Counted from the stretch's first letter, positions 26,783-36,370 are shown. The stretch is 64,000 nt of DNA from Pseudomonas sp. GOM6 (GCF_029537485.1 NZ_JARPUS010000001.1:310001-374000); one strand, 5' to 3'. A program made the numbers and translations. Notes: generated by a model not told the origin, from the letters alone.

Positions 26783-27688
26783 TCAACCGCGGCCGCGGGT
26801 CCGCGTCTGCCCCGGCATGGCGTTCTTCTCCAGGTACTGGATGATGATGCTGGCTACGTCCTTGCTGGTGGTGGTTTCGATGCCTTCCAGGCCTGGCGAG
26901 GAGTTCACCTCCATCACCAGCGGGCCGTGATTGGAGCGCAGGATGTCCACGCCGGCCACCGACAGGCCCATGACCTTGGCCGCGCGGATGGCGGTCATGC
27001 GTTCTTCCGGGGTGATCTTGATCAGACTGGCCTGGCCGCCACGGTGCAGGTTGGAGCGGAATTCGCCGGGCTTGGCCTGGCGCTTCATCGCCGCGATGAC
27101 CTTGTCACCGACCACGAAGCAGCGGATGTCAGCGCCGCCGGCTTCCTTGATGTATTCCTGCACCATGATGTTCTGCTTCAGGCCCATGAAGGCTTCGATC
27201 ACCGATTCGGCGGCCTTCTCGGTTTCACAGAGCACCACGCCGATACCCTGGGTGCCTTCCAGCACCTTGATCACCAGCGGAGCGCCGCCGACCATGTGGA
27301 TCAGGTCGGGAATGTCGTCCGGCGAGTGGGCAAAACCGGTCACCGGCAGGCCGATGCCCTTGCGCGACAACAGTTGCAGTGAGCGCAACTTGTCGCGCGA
27401 GCGGCTGATGGCCACCGACTCATTCAGCGGGAATACGCCCTGCATCTCGAACTGGCGCAGCACCGCGCAGCCGTAGAAGGTGACCGAGGCACCGATACGC
27501 GGGATGACCGCGTCGAAACCCTCCAGTGCCTGGCCGCGGTAGTGGATCTGCGGTTTGTGGCTGGCGATGTTCATGTAGGCGCGCAGGGTGTCGATCACCA
27601 CCATCTCGTGCCCGCGCTGTTGGCCGGCCTCCAGCAGGCGGCGGGTCGAATAGAGACGCGGATTGCGCGACAGGATGGCGATCTTCAT
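26783..27688 (-). CDS. rimK: Ribosomal S6 modification protein (ATP-grasp glutamate ligase)
   Basis: The product is 301 residues from [21 protein letters not shown]; the open frame extends upstream but that is the complement frame of rimB. It is an ATP-grasp ligase: [37 protein letters not shown] (ATP-binding lid), [19 protein letters not shown], and the metal-site run [14 protein letters not shown]. It adds glutamates to the C-terminus of ribosomal protein S6. In P. fluorescens, RimK activity is reported to be controlled by c-di-GMP, RimA and RimB and to reshape the proteome. The gene overlaps rimB by four bases, and a large GGDEF-EAL gene converges on it from the other side. Confidence 0.95.
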   Translation of the reverse strand: MKIAILSRNPRLYSTRRLLEAGQQRGHEMVVIDTLRAYMNIASHKPQIHYRGQALEGFDAVIPRIGASVTFYGCAVLRQFEMQGVFPLNESVAISRSRDKLRSLQLLSRKGIGLPVTGFAHSPDDIPDLIHMVGGAPLVIKVLEGTQGIGVVLCETEKAAESVIEAFMGLKQNIMVQEYIKEAGGADIRCFVVGDKVIAAMKRQAKPGEFRSNLHRGGQASLIKITPEERMTAIRAAKVMGLSVAGVDILRSNHGPLVMEVNSSPGLEGIETTTSKDVASIIIQYLEKNAMPGQTRTRGRG

Positions 27689-28152
27689 TGGGCACCGGAG
27701 GGCGAGGTGAGCTGGGGTTTGTCTTGTACGTAGGTGAGCGCCGGGTTGACCACCAGCTGTCCTTCGATCAGCGCCTTGGCGCCGAGCAGCACGCGGTAGC
27801 GCATGGTCTTGCGGCAGGCCAGGGTGAAATCCACCGGCCACAGGCGGTCGCCGAGGGCCAGTTGGGTGCGGATCACGTAGCGGGTCTGCGCCTGGCCGTT
27901 GGAGCTCTTGATGGTCTTCATCGTCACCAGCGGCGCTTCGCAGACATGGCGACGCTGCACCAGGGTGCCGAAGTGGGCGGTGAAACGCACCCAGCGTTCG
28001 CCATCGCGCTCGATCAGGCTGATGTCGCTGGCGTGCAGGGCCGAGGTGCTGGCACCGGTGTCGATCTTCGCCCGCAGGCCGACCATGCCCAGTTCGGGCA
28101 GGTTGATCCACTCACGCAGGCCGATTACTGACAGCTGGTCGAACGTCTTCAA
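27685..28152 (-). CDS. rimB: RimB-type retropepsin-like protease
   Basis: The product is 155 residues. The active-site motif [13 protein letters not shown] (about residues 29-41) is that of retropepsin-like aspartic proteases of the former ATP-dependent zinc protease family. A second conserved half, [20 protein letters not shown], completes the fold. The partner RimK extends S6 with glutamates, and RimB is reported to cut back the poly-glutamate tails in P. fluorescens. The rimB stop overlaps the rimK start, so the two form an operon. No rimA phosphodiesterase gene is in this operon. Confidence 0.88.
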   Translation of the reverse strand: MKTFDQLSVIGLREWINLPELGMVGLRAKIDTGASTSALHASDISLIERDGERWVRFTAHFGTLVQRRHVCEAPLVTMKTIKSSNGQAQTRYVIRTQLALGDRLWPVDFTLACRKTMRYRVLLGAKALIEGQLVVNPALTYVQDKPQLTSPSGAQ

Positions 28153-28241
28153 ATCAGACTTTCCCGGAAAATTGGAAGGATTCTAGCTGTGCCATGTGAC
28201 AACGGCATCAGGCAAGATTCAGTCCTGTGAAGGAGATGAGC

Positions 28242-28628
28242 ATGAGCGACAAAGACGACGACAAGGTGCGCCTGGACAAATGGCTCTGGGCCGCGCGCTT
28301 CTACAAGACCCGCAGCCTGGCCAAAGAGGCCATTGAGGGCGGCAAGGTGCATTGCCGGGGCGAGCGCTGCAAGCCGGGCAAGGAGCCGAAGATCGGCGAC
28401 GAGTATGTGCTGCGTACCGGTTTCGACGAACGAACCATCGTTGTACGGGCGTTATCCGTGGTGCGCCGTGGTGCGCCCGAGGCGCAGCTGCTTTATGAGG
28501 AAACGGCGGACAGCCTCGCTCGCCGGGAAGAAGCGGCGGCGCTGCGCAAGGCCGGCGCCCTGGGCGTGCAGACCGACGGGAAGCCGAACAAGAAGCAGCG
28601 TCGGCAGTTGCTCGGCCTGCGCGATTGA
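28242..28628 (+). CDS. hslR: Heat shock protein Hsp15
   Basis: The product is 128 residues starting MSDKDDDKVRLDKWLWAARF. The ATG at 28242 is chosen because AAGGAG ends six bases upstream; ATG 28236 lies inside that site. An S4 RNA-binding domain covers residues about 8-70 (RLDKWLWAARFYKTRSLAKE and KVHCRGERCKPGKEPKIGDE), followed by the basic Hsp15 tail ending NKKQRRQLLGLRD. Hsp15 binds stalled 50S subunits that carry nascent chains and helps recycle them. It is divergent from rimB and ends one base before the convergent PAP2 gene. Confidence 0.93.
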   Translation: MSDKDDDKVRLDKWLWAARFYKTRSLAKEAIEGGKVHCRGERCKPGKEPKIGDEYVLRTGFDERTIVVRALSVVRRGAPEAQLLYEETADSLARREEAAALRKAGALGVQTDGKPNKKQRRQLLGLRD

Positions 28629-28629
28629 G

Positions 28630-29427
28630 TCAGCGGCTACGCAATACGCCGAGGCGTCCCACCACGGGCAGTTTCTGCAGCAGCGGCAGCAGGGGCTGGC
28701 ACAGACGCTCCAGGCCGGCAGCGATCCATCCGGCCAGTGGTGTGCAGTAAGCCCAGGCGAAGCTGATCAGCGCGATGAACACGCCGCCTACGGCCACGTC
28801 CACCAGCCAATGGGCGCCGGTGACCAGGCGCGGCAGCATGAAGAACAGCACCAGGCCGATGCTGGTCAGCAGCTTCCAGCCACGAGCGAATTGCAGCATG
28901 AACAGGCCCCAGAGCAGCAGGACCGAGGCGTGATCGCCGGGGAAGCTGCGACTGGAGCGGTCCTTCAGCTCGAAAACGCGCTCCAGGCCGGGAAACGACT
29001 CGCTCAGGCGAATGGCGCCGGATACCTGTACGGAGGCGCTGGCGTGTTGCCAGCCAAGCGCTATCGCCAGCTTGGTGAACAGCACGCGGACGACCACCAG
29101 GACAGCGAGCAAGGCGAGAAAGTGCAGGAAGGCTGGGCGCAGTTCCTGGGGGCGGAACACCCAGCGCGGGTGGATCAGCAGGGTCAGCATCAGCGCGGCG
29201 ACGAGGATGTCGCACAGGCGGATGCTGGTCAGCGCCCATAGCCAGTCCCATAGCGGATGCTGGTTGAGCGTACCGTTGAGGCTTTGGAATACCCAGAGAT
29301 TGGCCGCGTCCCACAGGGCGCGAGTCGCGGGCAGCTGCCAGCTGAGCAGCAGGGCGAAGCCCAGCAGATTGAGGCCGATCAGTGCCGGCCATCGCCAGGC
29401 CGCTTGGATGCGCATGTCTTTGTCCAT
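28630..29427 (-). CDS. PAP2-family membrane phosphatase
   Basis: The product is about 265 residues from the ATG of MDKDMRIQAAWRWP, preceded by AAAGGAG; an ATG nine bases earlier overlaps that ribosome site. It has six transmembrane helices and the three PAP2 motifs: K-x(6)-RP-like region (ELKDRSSR), SFPGDHASV with catalytic His, and RLVTGAHWLVDVAVGG with nucleophile His. Such enzymes remove phosphate from lipid A, undecaprenyl pyrophosphate or phospholipids. Which one this uses is not shown, though its position matches the PAP2 gene next to hslR in P. aeruginosa. It is divergent from hslO. Confidence 0.85.
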   Translation of the reverse strand: MDKDMRIQAAWRWPALIGLNLLGFALLLSWQLPATRALWDAANLWVFQSLNGTLNQHPLWDWLWALTSIRLCDILVAALMLTLLIHPRWVFRPQELRPAFLHFLALLAVLVVVRVLFTKLAIALGWQHASASVQVSGAIRLSESFPGLERVFELKDRSSRSFPGDHASVLLLWGLFMLQFARGWKLLTSIGLVLFFMLPRLVTGAHWLVDVAVGGVFIALISFAWAYCTPLAGWIAAGLERLCQPLLPLLQKLPVVGRLGVLRSR

Positions 29428-29522
29428 AAAATCCATCTCCTTTGTTTCGTGGCACACTCAGCGGCGCGTTTTATAAGTCGCTGCCATCGAAATGTCATCA
29501 TTCCCTGATAAGCGGCAGTCCA

Positions 29523-30416
29523 ATGCACGACCTTGATCACACCCAGCGTTTTCTGTTCGACGACACCGATGTGCGCGGTGAACTGGCCAGTCTCGGCGAG
29601 AGCTACCAGCATGTGCTGGCCAAGCACCCCTATCCGCAACCGGTGGCCCAATTGCTGGGCGAAATGCTGGCTGCCGCCTCGTTGCTGGTCGGTACCCTCA
29701 AGTTCGATGGCCTGCTGATTCTGCAGGTGCGCTCTTCCGGCGCGGTTCCGCTGCTGATGATCGAGTGCTCCAGCGAGCGCGAGGTGCGCGGCATTGCCCG
29801 CTACCACTCCGAGCAGGTCGCTGCCGATGCCGGTTTGCGCGAGCTGATGCCGGACGGCGTGCTGGCCATCACCATCGATCCGCGCCAGGGGCAGCGCTAC
29901 CAGGGTATTGTCGATCTGGAGGGGGCGAGCCTGGCTGAATGCCTGTCCAACTACTTCGCTACCTCGGAGCAGCTGGCCACCCGTTTCTGGCTGCACGCCG
30001 ATGGGCAGCGTGCCCGCGGCCTGTTGCTGCAGCAGTTGCCGGCCGAACGGCTGCGTGAGCCGGAGGAGCGCGAGGCCAGCTGGCAGCATGTGCTGACCCT
30101 GGCCGACACGCTGTCCGCCGAGGAGCTGCTGGGCCTGGACAACGAGACGGTGCTGCATCGCCTGTACCATCAGGAGGCGGTGCGCCTGTTCGAGCCGCAG
30201 GCGCTGTGCTTCCGCTGCAGCTGCTCGCGCGAGCGCTCCTCGCGCGCCCTGATCAGCCTGGGTGAAGTGGATGCGCAGGCGTTGCTGGAGGAGCATGATG
30301 GCCAGGTGGTGATCGATTGCCAGTTCTGCAACCAGCGCTACGCCTTCGACGCGGCCGATGTGGCCCAGCTGTTCGCCGGTGGTGGCAGCGAAGCGCCTTC
30401 GGGAACTCGCCACTAG
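29523..30416 (+). CDS. hslO: Redox-regulated chaperone Hsp33
   Basis: The product is 297 residues from ATG ([20 protein letters not shown]). The N-terminal chaperone core is followed by the C-terminal zinc redox switch: [12 protein letters not shown] and DCQFCNQRY, the CxCx...CxxC arrangement that loses zinc and forms disulfides on oxidation. It holds unfolding proteins during oxidative and bleach stress. Placed as in P. aeruginosa between the PAP2 gene and pckA, with pckA 156 bases downstream on the same strand. Confidence 0.95.
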   Translation: MHDLDHTQRFLFDDTDVRGELASLGESYQHVLAKHPYPQPVAQLLGEMLAAASLLVGTLKFDGLLILQVRSSGAVPLLMIECSSEREVRGIARYHSEQVAADAGLRELMPDGVLAITIDPRQGQRYQGIVDLEGASLAECLSNYFATSEQLATRFWLHADGQRARGLLLQQLPAERLREPEEREASWQHVLTLADTLSAEELLGLDNETVLHRLYHQEAVRLFEPQALCFRCSCSRERSSRALISLGEVDAQALLEEHDGQVVIDCQFCNQRYAFDAADVAQLFAGGGSEAPSGTRH

Positions 30417-30572
30417 TTCGATAGCCGAACTCTATTGAAAGCCATAGCGGACAAGAGGCTGCCAAGGAAAGAGCTTTTCTGGCATACTCCCGCGACTTTT
30501 TTATCGCTGTAGTGAAGTTTCTGACCCACTACACAAGTTTGGAAGACTCGGCCGCGGCCGACGGGGATCCTC

Positions 30573-32114
30573 ATGACGCAAGCCAATACCGCCGTTTACA
30601 CCGATATCAGCGCTGCCCAACTGGTCGAAGAGGCCATTCGCCGTGGCGAGGGTGAGCTGGCCGCCAACGGCTCTCTGGTGGTTCGCACCGGCCACCGTAC
30701 CGGCCGTTCGCCTGCTGATCGCTTCATCGTGCAGGAGCCCAGCACCGAGTCGAAGATCGCCTGGGGCGCGATCAACCGTCCGTTCCCGGCCGACAAGTTC
30801 GATGCCCTGTGGGATCGCGTCGAGGCCTTCAACAATGCCCAGGAACACTTCGTTTCCCACGTGCATGTCGGTTCCGCCGAGGCCCACTACCTGCCGGTCA
30901 AGATGACCACCCAGACCGCCTGGCAGAACCTGTTCGGCCGCTGCCTGTTCATCAACCCGGAAACCTACAACCCGGGCGCCAAGGCCGAGTGGCAGATCCT
31001 CAATGTCGCCAACTTCGAGTGCGTACCCGAGCGCGACGGCACCAACTCCGACGGCTGCGTGATCATCAACTTCGCCCAGAAGAAGGTGCTGCTGGCCGGT
31101 ATGCGCTACGCCGGTGAGATGAAGAAAGCCATGTTCTCCGTGCAGAACTTCCTGCTGCCGGAAGCCGACGTGCTGCCGATGCACTGCGCCGCCAACATCG
31201 GCGAAGAGGGCGACGTGACCCTGTTCTTCGGTCTGTCCGGCACCGGCAAGACCACCCTGTCCGCCGACCCGAGCCGCTACCTGATCGGCGACGACGAGCA
31301 CGGCTGGGGCGAGGGCGTGGTGTTCAATATCGAGGGCGGTTGCTATGCCAAGTGCATCGACCTGTCCGAGAAGAACGAGCCGGTGATCTGGAAAGCCATC
31401 CAGTTCGGTGCCGTGCTGGAGAACGTGGTACTCGACGAGAACCGCGTACCGAACTACGCCGACGACAGCCTGACCCAGAACAGCCGCGCGGCCTACCCGC
31501 TGGAGCTGGTCGAGAAGCGCTCCGAGAAGAACCTTGGTGGCGAGCCGAATGCCGTGATCTTCCTGACCTGCGACCTGACCGGCGTACTGCCGCCGGTGTC
31601 GATCCTCAGCGAAGAGCAGGCGGCTTACCACTTCCTCTCCGGCTACACCGCGCTGGTCGGTTCCACCGAGATGGGCAGCGGCGGCGGCATCAAGTCGACC
31701 TTCTCCACCTGCTTCGGCGCGCCGTTCTTCCCACGTCCGGCTGGCGAGTACGCCGAACTGCTGATCAAGCGTATCCGCGGCTTCAACTCCAAGGTCTACC
31801 TGGTCAACACCGGCTGGACCGGCGGTGGCTACGGCGTTGGCAAGCGCTTCAACATCCCGACCACCCGTGGCGTGATCGCTGCCATCCAGAGCGGTGCTCT
31901 GGTGGGTGCCGAGACCGAGCAGCTGCCGATCATCAACCTGAGCGTGCCGAAGGCCGTTCCGGGCGTCGAAACCAATCTGCTCAACCCGCGCAACACCTGG
32001 GCCGACGGCAACGCCTACGACGAAGCCGCCAAGGGCCTGGCTCAGCAGTTCATCGACAACTTCAAGAAGTTCGATGTGTCTGATGCCATCCGCAACGCCG
32101 GCCCGCAGCTGTAA
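30573..32114 (+). CDS. pckA: Phosphoenolpyruvate carboxykinase (ATP)
   Basis: The product is 513 residues. Catalytic landmarks are [31 protein letters not shown] (nucleotide-binding loop), GDDEHGWG with metal-binding Asp, [15 protein letters not shown], and [20 protein letters not shown]. It converts oxaloacetate and ATP to phosphoenolpyruvate for gluconeogenesis, important in organisms growing on organic acids. It is monocistronic with a strong terminator 18 bases after the stop. Confidence 0.96.
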   Translation: MTQANTAVYTDISAAQLVEEAIRRGEGELAANGSLVVRTGHRTGRSPADRFIVQEPSTESKIAWGAINRPFPADKFDALWDRVEAFNNAQEHFVSHVHVGSAEAHYLPVKMTTQTAWQNLFGRCLFINPETYNPGAKAEWQILNVANFECVPERDGTNSDGCVIINFAQKKVLLAGMRYAGEMKKAMFSVQNFLLPEADVLPMHCAANIGEEGDVTLFFGLSGTGKTTLSADPSRYLIGDDEHGWGEGVVFNIEGGCYAKCIDLSEKNEPVIWKAIQFGAVLENVVLDENRVPNYADDSLTQNSRAAYPLELVEKRSEKNLGGEPNAVIFLTCDLTGVLPPVSILSEEQAAYHFLSGYTALVGSTEMGSGGGIKSTFSTCFGAPFFPRPAGEYAELLIKRIRGFNSKVYLVNTGWTGGGYGVGKRFNIPTTRGVIAAIQSGALVGAETEQLPIINLSVPKAVPGVETNLLNPRNTWADGNAYDEAAKGLAQQFIDNFKKFDVSDAIRNAGPQL

Positions 32115-32132
32115 GCTCAAGGCCAATGAAAA

Positions 32133-32150
32133 AGCCGCCCTCGGGCGGCT
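32133..32150 (+). terminator. Terminator after pckA
   Basis: AGCCGCCC pairs with GGGCGGCT around TC, preceded by AAAAA and followed by TTTTT, 18 bases past the pckA stop. The flanking A-run makes it usable for the minus-strand gene ending at 32175 too. Confidence 0.9.
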
Positions 32151-32174
32151 TTTTTGTGCGCTGTCGACAGGCGA

Positions 32175-32576
32175 TCAGGCACGGGTTGCAGCGTAGGGCT
32201 CCGGCTTGGCCGGATCGGTCTCAGGCCGCTCGGGGCGGCTGGCTATGTCTGCGATGTTCTGTGCCCGGTCGTTGCGCTGTTGTGCTTCACGCAGCTGCGT
32301 CGCGGTCTCCAACGGACTCGGCCGGCTATCGACTTCGCCTTCGCTGGCGACTGCCAGATAGGTTTCGATCTGCCGTTGCTGGGTGTTGGCGCTGTAGATG
32401 CGTGTCGCGGCATCGCGCTGGGCGGCCTGGCTCAGTTCGCGGCTTTCCTGGCGCTCGCTGACTCGGTCGGAAGCAGCGTCCACGGCCTTGTTCACCTGTT
32501 CGGGGCTGGCCGGGCCGTACTTGTTGATGACCTGGGTCGAGAGGGGCAGATTGCCGCTGTTGCCGGTTACCTGCAT
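32175..32576 (-). CDS. Conserved hypothetical protein, 133 residues
   Basis: No known domain is recognised. The protein is strongly hydrophilic, with no signal peptide or membrane segment. It is rich in Gln, Ala, Arg, Glu and Ser, with predicted helical stretches (QVNKAVDAASDRVSERQES; ELSQAAQRDAATRIYSANTQ) and an extended Pro-rich end (RPERPETDPAKPEPYAATRA). The beginning MQVTGNSGNLPLSTQV recalls proteins with flagellar or secreted-type disordered N-termini, but this is only a resemblance. The ATG has AGGGAG seven bases upstream. It sits just after the pckA terminator, at the left side of the suspected rearrangement joint. Confidence 0.7.
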   Translation of the reverse strand: MQVTGNSGNLPLSTQVINKYGPASPEQVNKAVDAASDRVSERQESRELSQAAQRDAATRIYSANTQQRQIETYLAVASEGEVDSRPSPLETATQLREAQQRNDRAQNIADIASRPERPETDPAKPEPYAATRA

Positions 32577-32662
32577 CGGTGCTCTCCCTGTGGTTGCCTT
32601 GTTTCACTTTAATCCAGGGCACAGGGTGGCATTAGATTGATTGGCGATAGGCTCGCCAGGGC

Positions 32663-32773
32663 TCAGGAGCCGTCAGGGGTCATAAGGCGCTCGTGAGCGT
32701 CGATGGTGTCTGCCAGGGCGCCTGGGTGGAACAGGCTGGCAAGAATCAGCAAGAGTGGTGCGAAGCGTTTCAT
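32663..32773 (-). CDS. 36-residue secreted microprotein
   Basis: The ORF starts at 32773, with GGGAG seven bases upstream. The first 21 residues are a signal peptide (MKRFAPLLLILASLFHPGAL, cleavage after ALA), leaving a mature peptide of only about 15 residues (DTIDAHERLMTPDGS). It lies 40 bases after the 84-residue gene on the same strand, so it is likely the last gene of the metX-hemW operon. The 6-bp hairpin TGGCGA/TCGCCA at 32642-32658 just after the stop may end the transcript. I do not recognise the family. The strong signal peptide and ribosome site argue against a chance ORF. Confidence 0.55.
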   Translation of the reverse strand: MKRFAPLLLILASLFHPGALADTIDAHERLMTPDGS

Positions 32774-32813
32774 GGCGGTCTCCCAAATGGTCAATGGAGG
32801 ACTGCTGGCGGCT

Positions 32814-33068
32814 TCAGTCGATTACCTCGGCGCCCAAAATCGTTGGTTCAGGCAGGGCGGCGGGCATCGGACAGATCTGCAGGTATTTGATGCTTTCACG
32901 TGGAATCAGTAGCAGATCACCGTCCACCTCGATGCTTAGAAAAGGCGATTCGAGCTGTTTACGCAAGCTTCGGGCGACATCGACCGGATCTTCACTCTGC
33001 TTTGGGAAGCGCAATGCCAGGCGTTGGCCATCCTGGAAATACAGGTACAGGTTCTTCAGTGGCTTCAT
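32814..33068 (-). CDS. Conserved hypothetical protein, 84 residues
   Basis: The protein is not recognised. It is cytosolic, with short beta-strand-like segments (NLYLYFQDGQRLALRFP; FLSIEVDGDLLLIPRESIKYLQI) and a helix (PVDVARSLRKQLES). Together these resemble a small beta-rich domain. The ATG has a purine-rich GGAG-like ribosome site (CAGGAGCCCCC). It lies 33 bases after the DUF3392 gene, within the same operon, and 40 bases before the microprotein gene. Confidence 0.7.
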   Translation of the reverse strand: MKPLKNLYLYFQDGQRLALRFPKQSEDPVDVARSLRKQLESPFLSIEVDGDLLLIPRESIKYLQICPMPAALPEPTILGAEVID

Positions 33069-33101
33069 GGGGGCTCCTGTAAGGGCGCCCCGTGGGCGTC
33101 C

Positions 33102-33425
33102 CTAGTTGCGGTCGGCCAGCACGCCGATCAGGAAAAAGACTAGTAGCAGTACCGGCGACAGGGTGAAATTGTTGAAGTAGCCCAGGCCTTTGGCCAGCCA
33201 GGGCGTCAGGAAGACGATGGCCAGGCCATAGCCGATGGCGCAGACCAGTACGAAGATCAGGGTGCGCAGAATGAAGTTCAGGCTGCTGATGGAGCGCTGA
33301 ACCCAGGCGTTGATACCCGGGCCGAACAGCACGAAGAGGGTGGCCATGATGGCCAGGGAGATGTCGTACAGGTTGCCGCGGCACCAGCGCGAGAGGGTGG
33401 CGATCAGGTCGAGTACGAGATCCAT
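33102..33425 (-). CDS. DUF3392 inner-membrane protein
   Basis: The product is 107 residues with three hydrophobic helices (ISLAIMATLFVLFGPGINAWV; LIFVLVCAIGYGLAIVFL; SPVLLLVFFLIGVLADRN). The pattern DLIATLSRWCRGNLYDISLA fits the DUF3392 family of gammaproteobacterial membrane proteins. Function is unknown. The gene follows hemW by 125 bases on the same strand and starts a small-gene run at the operon end. Confidence 0.75.
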   Translation of the reverse strand: MDLVLDLIATLSRWCRGNLYDISLAIMATLFVLFGPGINAWVQRSISSLNFILRTLIFVLVCAIGYGLAIVFLTPWLAKGLGYFNNFTLSPVLLLVFFLIGVLADRN

Positions 33426-33550
33426 CGGGTGTCCTTGTTGTGATTATGGAGGTGCCGGCAGTTTACCGTCTGTCGGTCGGGCTGCGGTAGGCGCAAGAGC
33501 CAGGCCTTCGGCTCGCCAAACGGTCGCACGGTTCCATTTGCGAGCGGGGC

Positions 33551-34711
33551 TCAGGGCAGGAAGTGCTGCAGCAGGTCGTTGAGGAACAACTGGCCTTCGC
33601 GGGTGGCGACCAGGCGTTGCGGGTCGCCTAGCAGCAGCTGGCGCGCCTCGGCCTCGCGCCGTGCATCGACGAGGCTTTCCAGTGGCAGGCCGGTGCGCTG
33701 CTCGAACAGTGCGGCGGGCACGCCCTCGGTCAGGCGTAGCACGTTCATCAGGAACTCGAAGGGCAGTTCTTCGGCATCCAGAAGCCGCTCGCCGGCCTGG
33801 AAGGATTTGCCGCTGTCCAGGTAGTCCTTGGGCAGGCGGGTCTTCCAGGTGCGCGCGATACGCCCATGAGGGCTGCTCAGCTTGGCGTGGGCGCCGGCGC
33901 CGATGCCGAGGAAGTCGCCGAAGGTCCAGTAGTTGAGGTTGTGTCGCGCCGCCTTGCCTGGCTGGGCGTAGGCGGAGACTTCGTATTGCGCATAGCCTTC
34001 GGCGGCGAGCAGGGCCTGGCCGGCTTCCTGGATGTCCCAAAGCTGGTCGTCCTCGGGCAGCTCGGGCGGCTGGCTCCAGAACACCGTGTTCGGCTCCATG
34101 GTCAGCTGATACCAGGACAGGTGCGTCGGGCCCTGGGCGATGGCGGTGCGCAGGTCGTACAGCGCATCCGCGATGCTCTGCTCGGGCAGGCCATGCATCA
34201 GGTCGAGGTTGAAGTTGTCGAAGCCGGCGGCGCGCGCCATGTCGGCGGCGCGGATTGCTTCGTCACCATTGTGGATGCGGCCAAGAGCCTTGAGCTTGGC
34301 CTCCTGAAAACTCTGCACGCCAATCGACAGGCGATTGATGCCGAGGCTGCGGTAGTCGCGAAACTTGGCCTGCTCGAAGGTGCCGGGATTGGCCTCCAGG
34401 GTGATCTCGATATCACTGGCGAATGGCACGCGGCGCTGTACGCCTTCGAGCAGGCGGCCGAGGGCCTTGGCCGAGAACAGGCTGGGCGTGCCGCCGCCAA
34501 AGAAGATCGAGGTCAGCTCACGACCGTGGGCGTGTGCCTGATCGGCGTCGAGGTCGGCCAGCAGGGCGTCGACGTACTCCTCTTCCGGCAGGCTCGGGCC
34601 TGCGGCGTGGGAGTTGAAGTCGCAGTAGGGGCATTTGCGCACGCACCACGGGATGTGGATGTACAGCGCAAGGGGCGGCAGCTGGAAGCCACCGCCGGCG
34701 GGTGTGTTCAT
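33551..34711 (-). CDS. hemW: HemW-family radical SAM heme chaperone
   Basis: The product is 386 residues. The radical SAM motif is [14 protein letters not shown] (CxxxCxxC, residues about 23-30), with [13 protein letters not shown] and LEANPGTFE typical of HemW/HemN-like proteins. It lacks the extra N-terminal features of oxygen-independent coproporphyrinogen oxidase, so HemW (heme insertion into respiratory enzymes) is the better call. The start overlaps the rdgB stop by four bases. In P. aeruginosa the same rdgB-hemW pair follows metX-metW-DUF4426. Confidence 0.92.
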   Translation of the reverse strand: MNTPAGGGFQLPPLALYIHIPWCVRKCPYCDFNSHAAGPSLPEEEYVDALLADLDADQAHAHGRELTSIFFGGGTPSLFSAKALGRLLEGVQRRVPFASDIEITLEANPGTFEQAKFRDYRSLGINRLSIGVQSFQEAKLKALGRIHNGDEAIRAADMARAAGFDNFNLDLMHGLPEQSIADALYDLRTAIAQGPTHLSWYQLTMEPNTVFWSQPPELPEDDQLWDIQEAGQALLAAEGYAQYEVSAYAQPGKAARHNLNYWTFGDFLGIGAGAHAKLSSPHGRIARTWKTRLPKDYLDSGKSFQAGERLLDAEELPFEFLMNVLRLTEGVPAALFEQRTGLPLESLVDARREAEARQLLLGDPQRLVATREGQLFLNDLLQHFLP

Positions 34712-35307
34712 GCGAGCCCCAGGCGCTGCTTGAGCAGGGCCATGGCGCGGGCGCGGTGGCTGATGCGGTTCTTTTCGTCACTGGCCAGTTCGGCGCTGGA
34801 GCATTGACGCTCGGGCACCCAGAACAGCGGGTCATAGCCGAAGCCTTCGGCGCCACGTGCTTCGCGCAGGATGCTGCCTGGCCACAGGCCTTCGCAGAGG
34901 ATCGGCAGTGGGTCGTCGGCATGCCGCACCAGGGCCAGTGCGCAGACGAACTGGGCGCCGCGCTCGGCATCTGGCACATCCTTCAGCGCTTCCAGCAGCT
35001 TGGCGTTGTTGGCGGCGTCACCCTGGCCATCGGCATAGCGCGCCGAGTAGATGCCGGGGGCACCGCCGAGGCAGTCCACGGCCAGGCCGGAGTCGTCAGC
35101 CAGTGCCGGCAGGCCGGAAATGCGCGCGGCGTTGCGTGCCTTGAGAATGGCGTTCTCGACGAAGGACAGGCCGGTTTCATCCGGTTCGACGCTGGAGAAC
35201 TCGCCAATCGAGCGCACGCGCACATGCTCGCCGAGCATGGCTTGCAGTTCCTTGAGTTTGCCGGCGTTGTGGCTGGCCAGTACCAGTTCTGTGAAGGGCA
35301 TGGTCAT
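34708..35307 (-). CDS. rdgB: XTP/dITP pyrophosphatase (RdgB/HAM1)
   Basis: The product is 199 residues. Signature segments are [47 protein letters not shown] with the metal-binding Asp pair, and [13 protein letters not shown]. It hydrolyses deaminated purine triphosphates (dITP, XTP) to monophosphates and so prevents their incorporation into DNA and RNA. It overlaps both neighbours: the DUF4426 gene upstream and hemW downstream, each by four bases. Confidence 0.95.
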   Translation of the reverse strand: MTMPFTELVLASHNAGKLKELQAMLGEHVRVRSIGEFSSVEPDETGLSFVENAILKARNAARISGLPALADDSGLAVDCLGGAPGIYSARYADGQGDAANNAKLLEALKDVPDAERGAQFVCALALVRHADDPLPILCEGLWPGSILREARGAEGFGYDPLFWVPERQCSSAELASDEKNRISHRARAMALLKQRLGLA

Positions 35308-35723
35308 TCGTCCGGAAACACTTCCTGGTTGAAGGTAAGGGTATTGGGGGCGCTGTCACCGACCTGTACTTGAATGCTGAAGGTCAGCACTTCGCGCTGG
35401 CGCAGGGGGAATTCGGCCAGGTAGTACACGGCGCCGCTTTCCAGCACTTGCTTGAACTGCAGAGGGCTGGTCTGGCCCAGCAGGTTCTTCACGCTGCCGC
35501 TGACCTTGGCCGGCTGGCCTTTGCCGTCCTTGAGCGCGGCGATGTTGAGCACGCCGATGGTCTTGCTGCGGGTCAGACCCACGGCCGCGGCGATATCCGG
35601 TTGCAGGAAGCTGGAGTTGAAGGTGCTGTAGTGCACGTCCAGCTCGCCGAAGGTCTGTTTGCGCTCGGCAACGGCAGGCAGGGCGAGTAGCAGGCAGAAC
35701 ACGAGAGATACGAAGCGTTGCAT
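35304..35723 (-). CDS. DUF4426 periplasmic protein
   Basis: The product is 139 residues with a signal peptide ([20 protein letters not shown]). The mature part shows the DUF4426 pattern: [33 protein letters not shown], and [20 protein letters not shown]. It looks like an immunoglobulin-like beta fold. Function is unknown. It lies between metW and rdgB and overlaps rdgB by four bases. Confidence 0.85.
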   Translation of the reverse strand: MQRFVSLVFCLLLALPAVAERKQTFGELDVHYSTFNSSFLQPDIAAAVGLTRSKTIGVLNIAALKDGKGQPAKVSGSVKNLLGQTSPLQFKQVLESGAVYYLAEFPLRQREVLTFSIQVQVGDSAPNTLTFNQEVFPDE

Positions 35724-35746
35724 GAGAGTCCTCCGGTGCGTCGGGG

Positions 35747-36367
35747 TTAGACGGCTGCGCGGCCATCGGCCAGGCCGGCCCCGCTGACGCGATAGATGCC
35801 GATTTCACCTAACAGATTAGGCCAGAGTCGGCTGCCCAGGTTGTGCCGGTGGGCGTGATCCACCGCCAGACGTGCTTCCACCTTTGCCCCCTGCTGCAGG
35901 CACAGGCGCTCGAAATCCTCGAAGGTACAGAAGTGGATGTTCGGCGTGTTGTACCAGGTGTAGGGCAGGAAGTCGGATACCGGCATGCGGCCTTTGGTGG
36001 TCAGGTACCAGCGGCAGCGCCAGTGGCCGAAGTTGGGGAAGGTGATGATGCAGGTCTTGCCCACGCGCAGCATCTCGGCCAGTACCCTGTCCGGGTACTT
36101 CAGGGCTTGCAGCGACTGGGTCATCACCACCACGTCGAAGCTGTTGTCGGCGAAGTTGCCCAGGCCTTCGTCGAGGTTCTGCTCGATCACGTTGACGCCG
36201 CGACTGATGCAGGTGGCGATTTTGTCCGGATCGATTTCCAGCCCATAGCCGCCCACCTGCTTGTGCTCGCGCAGGTGCGCCAGCAGTTCGCCGTCACCGC
36301 AGCCGAGGTCAAGCACCTGGCTGCCCTCCGGGATCCATTCCTGGATGATTTCCAGATCCGCACGCAT
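35747..36367 (-). CDS. metW: MetW methionine-biosynthesis methyltransferase-fold protein
   Basis: The product is 206 residues. The SAM-binding fold is evident in VLDLGCGDGELLAHLRE (motif I) and GLEIDPDKIATCISRGVNV, with SFDVVVMTQSLQALKYPD as motif II. MetW proteins pair with MetX; in pseudomonads the pair is needed for homoserine O-acylation, and MetW is thought to activate MetX. Starts three bases after metX and is followed by DUF4426 after 23 bases. Confidence 0.93.
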   Translation of the reverse strand: MRADLEIIQEWIPEGSQVLDLGCGDGELLAHLREHKQVGGYGLEIDPDKIATCISRGVNVIEQNLDEGLGNFADNSFDVVVMTQSLQALKYPDRVLAEMLRVGKTCIITFPNFGHWRCRWYLTTKGRMPVSDFLPYTWYNTPNIHFCTFEDFERLCLQQGAKVEARLAVDHAHRHNLGSRLWPNLLGEIGIYRVSGAGLADGRAAV

Positions 36368-36370
36368 GAC

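Noticed and set aside
26783..28111. 442-residue fusion of rimB-antiframe and rimK
   Set aside because: The first 141 residues are a frame-shifted reading of rimB with Pro/Arg/His-rich text; RimK starts cleanly at 27688.
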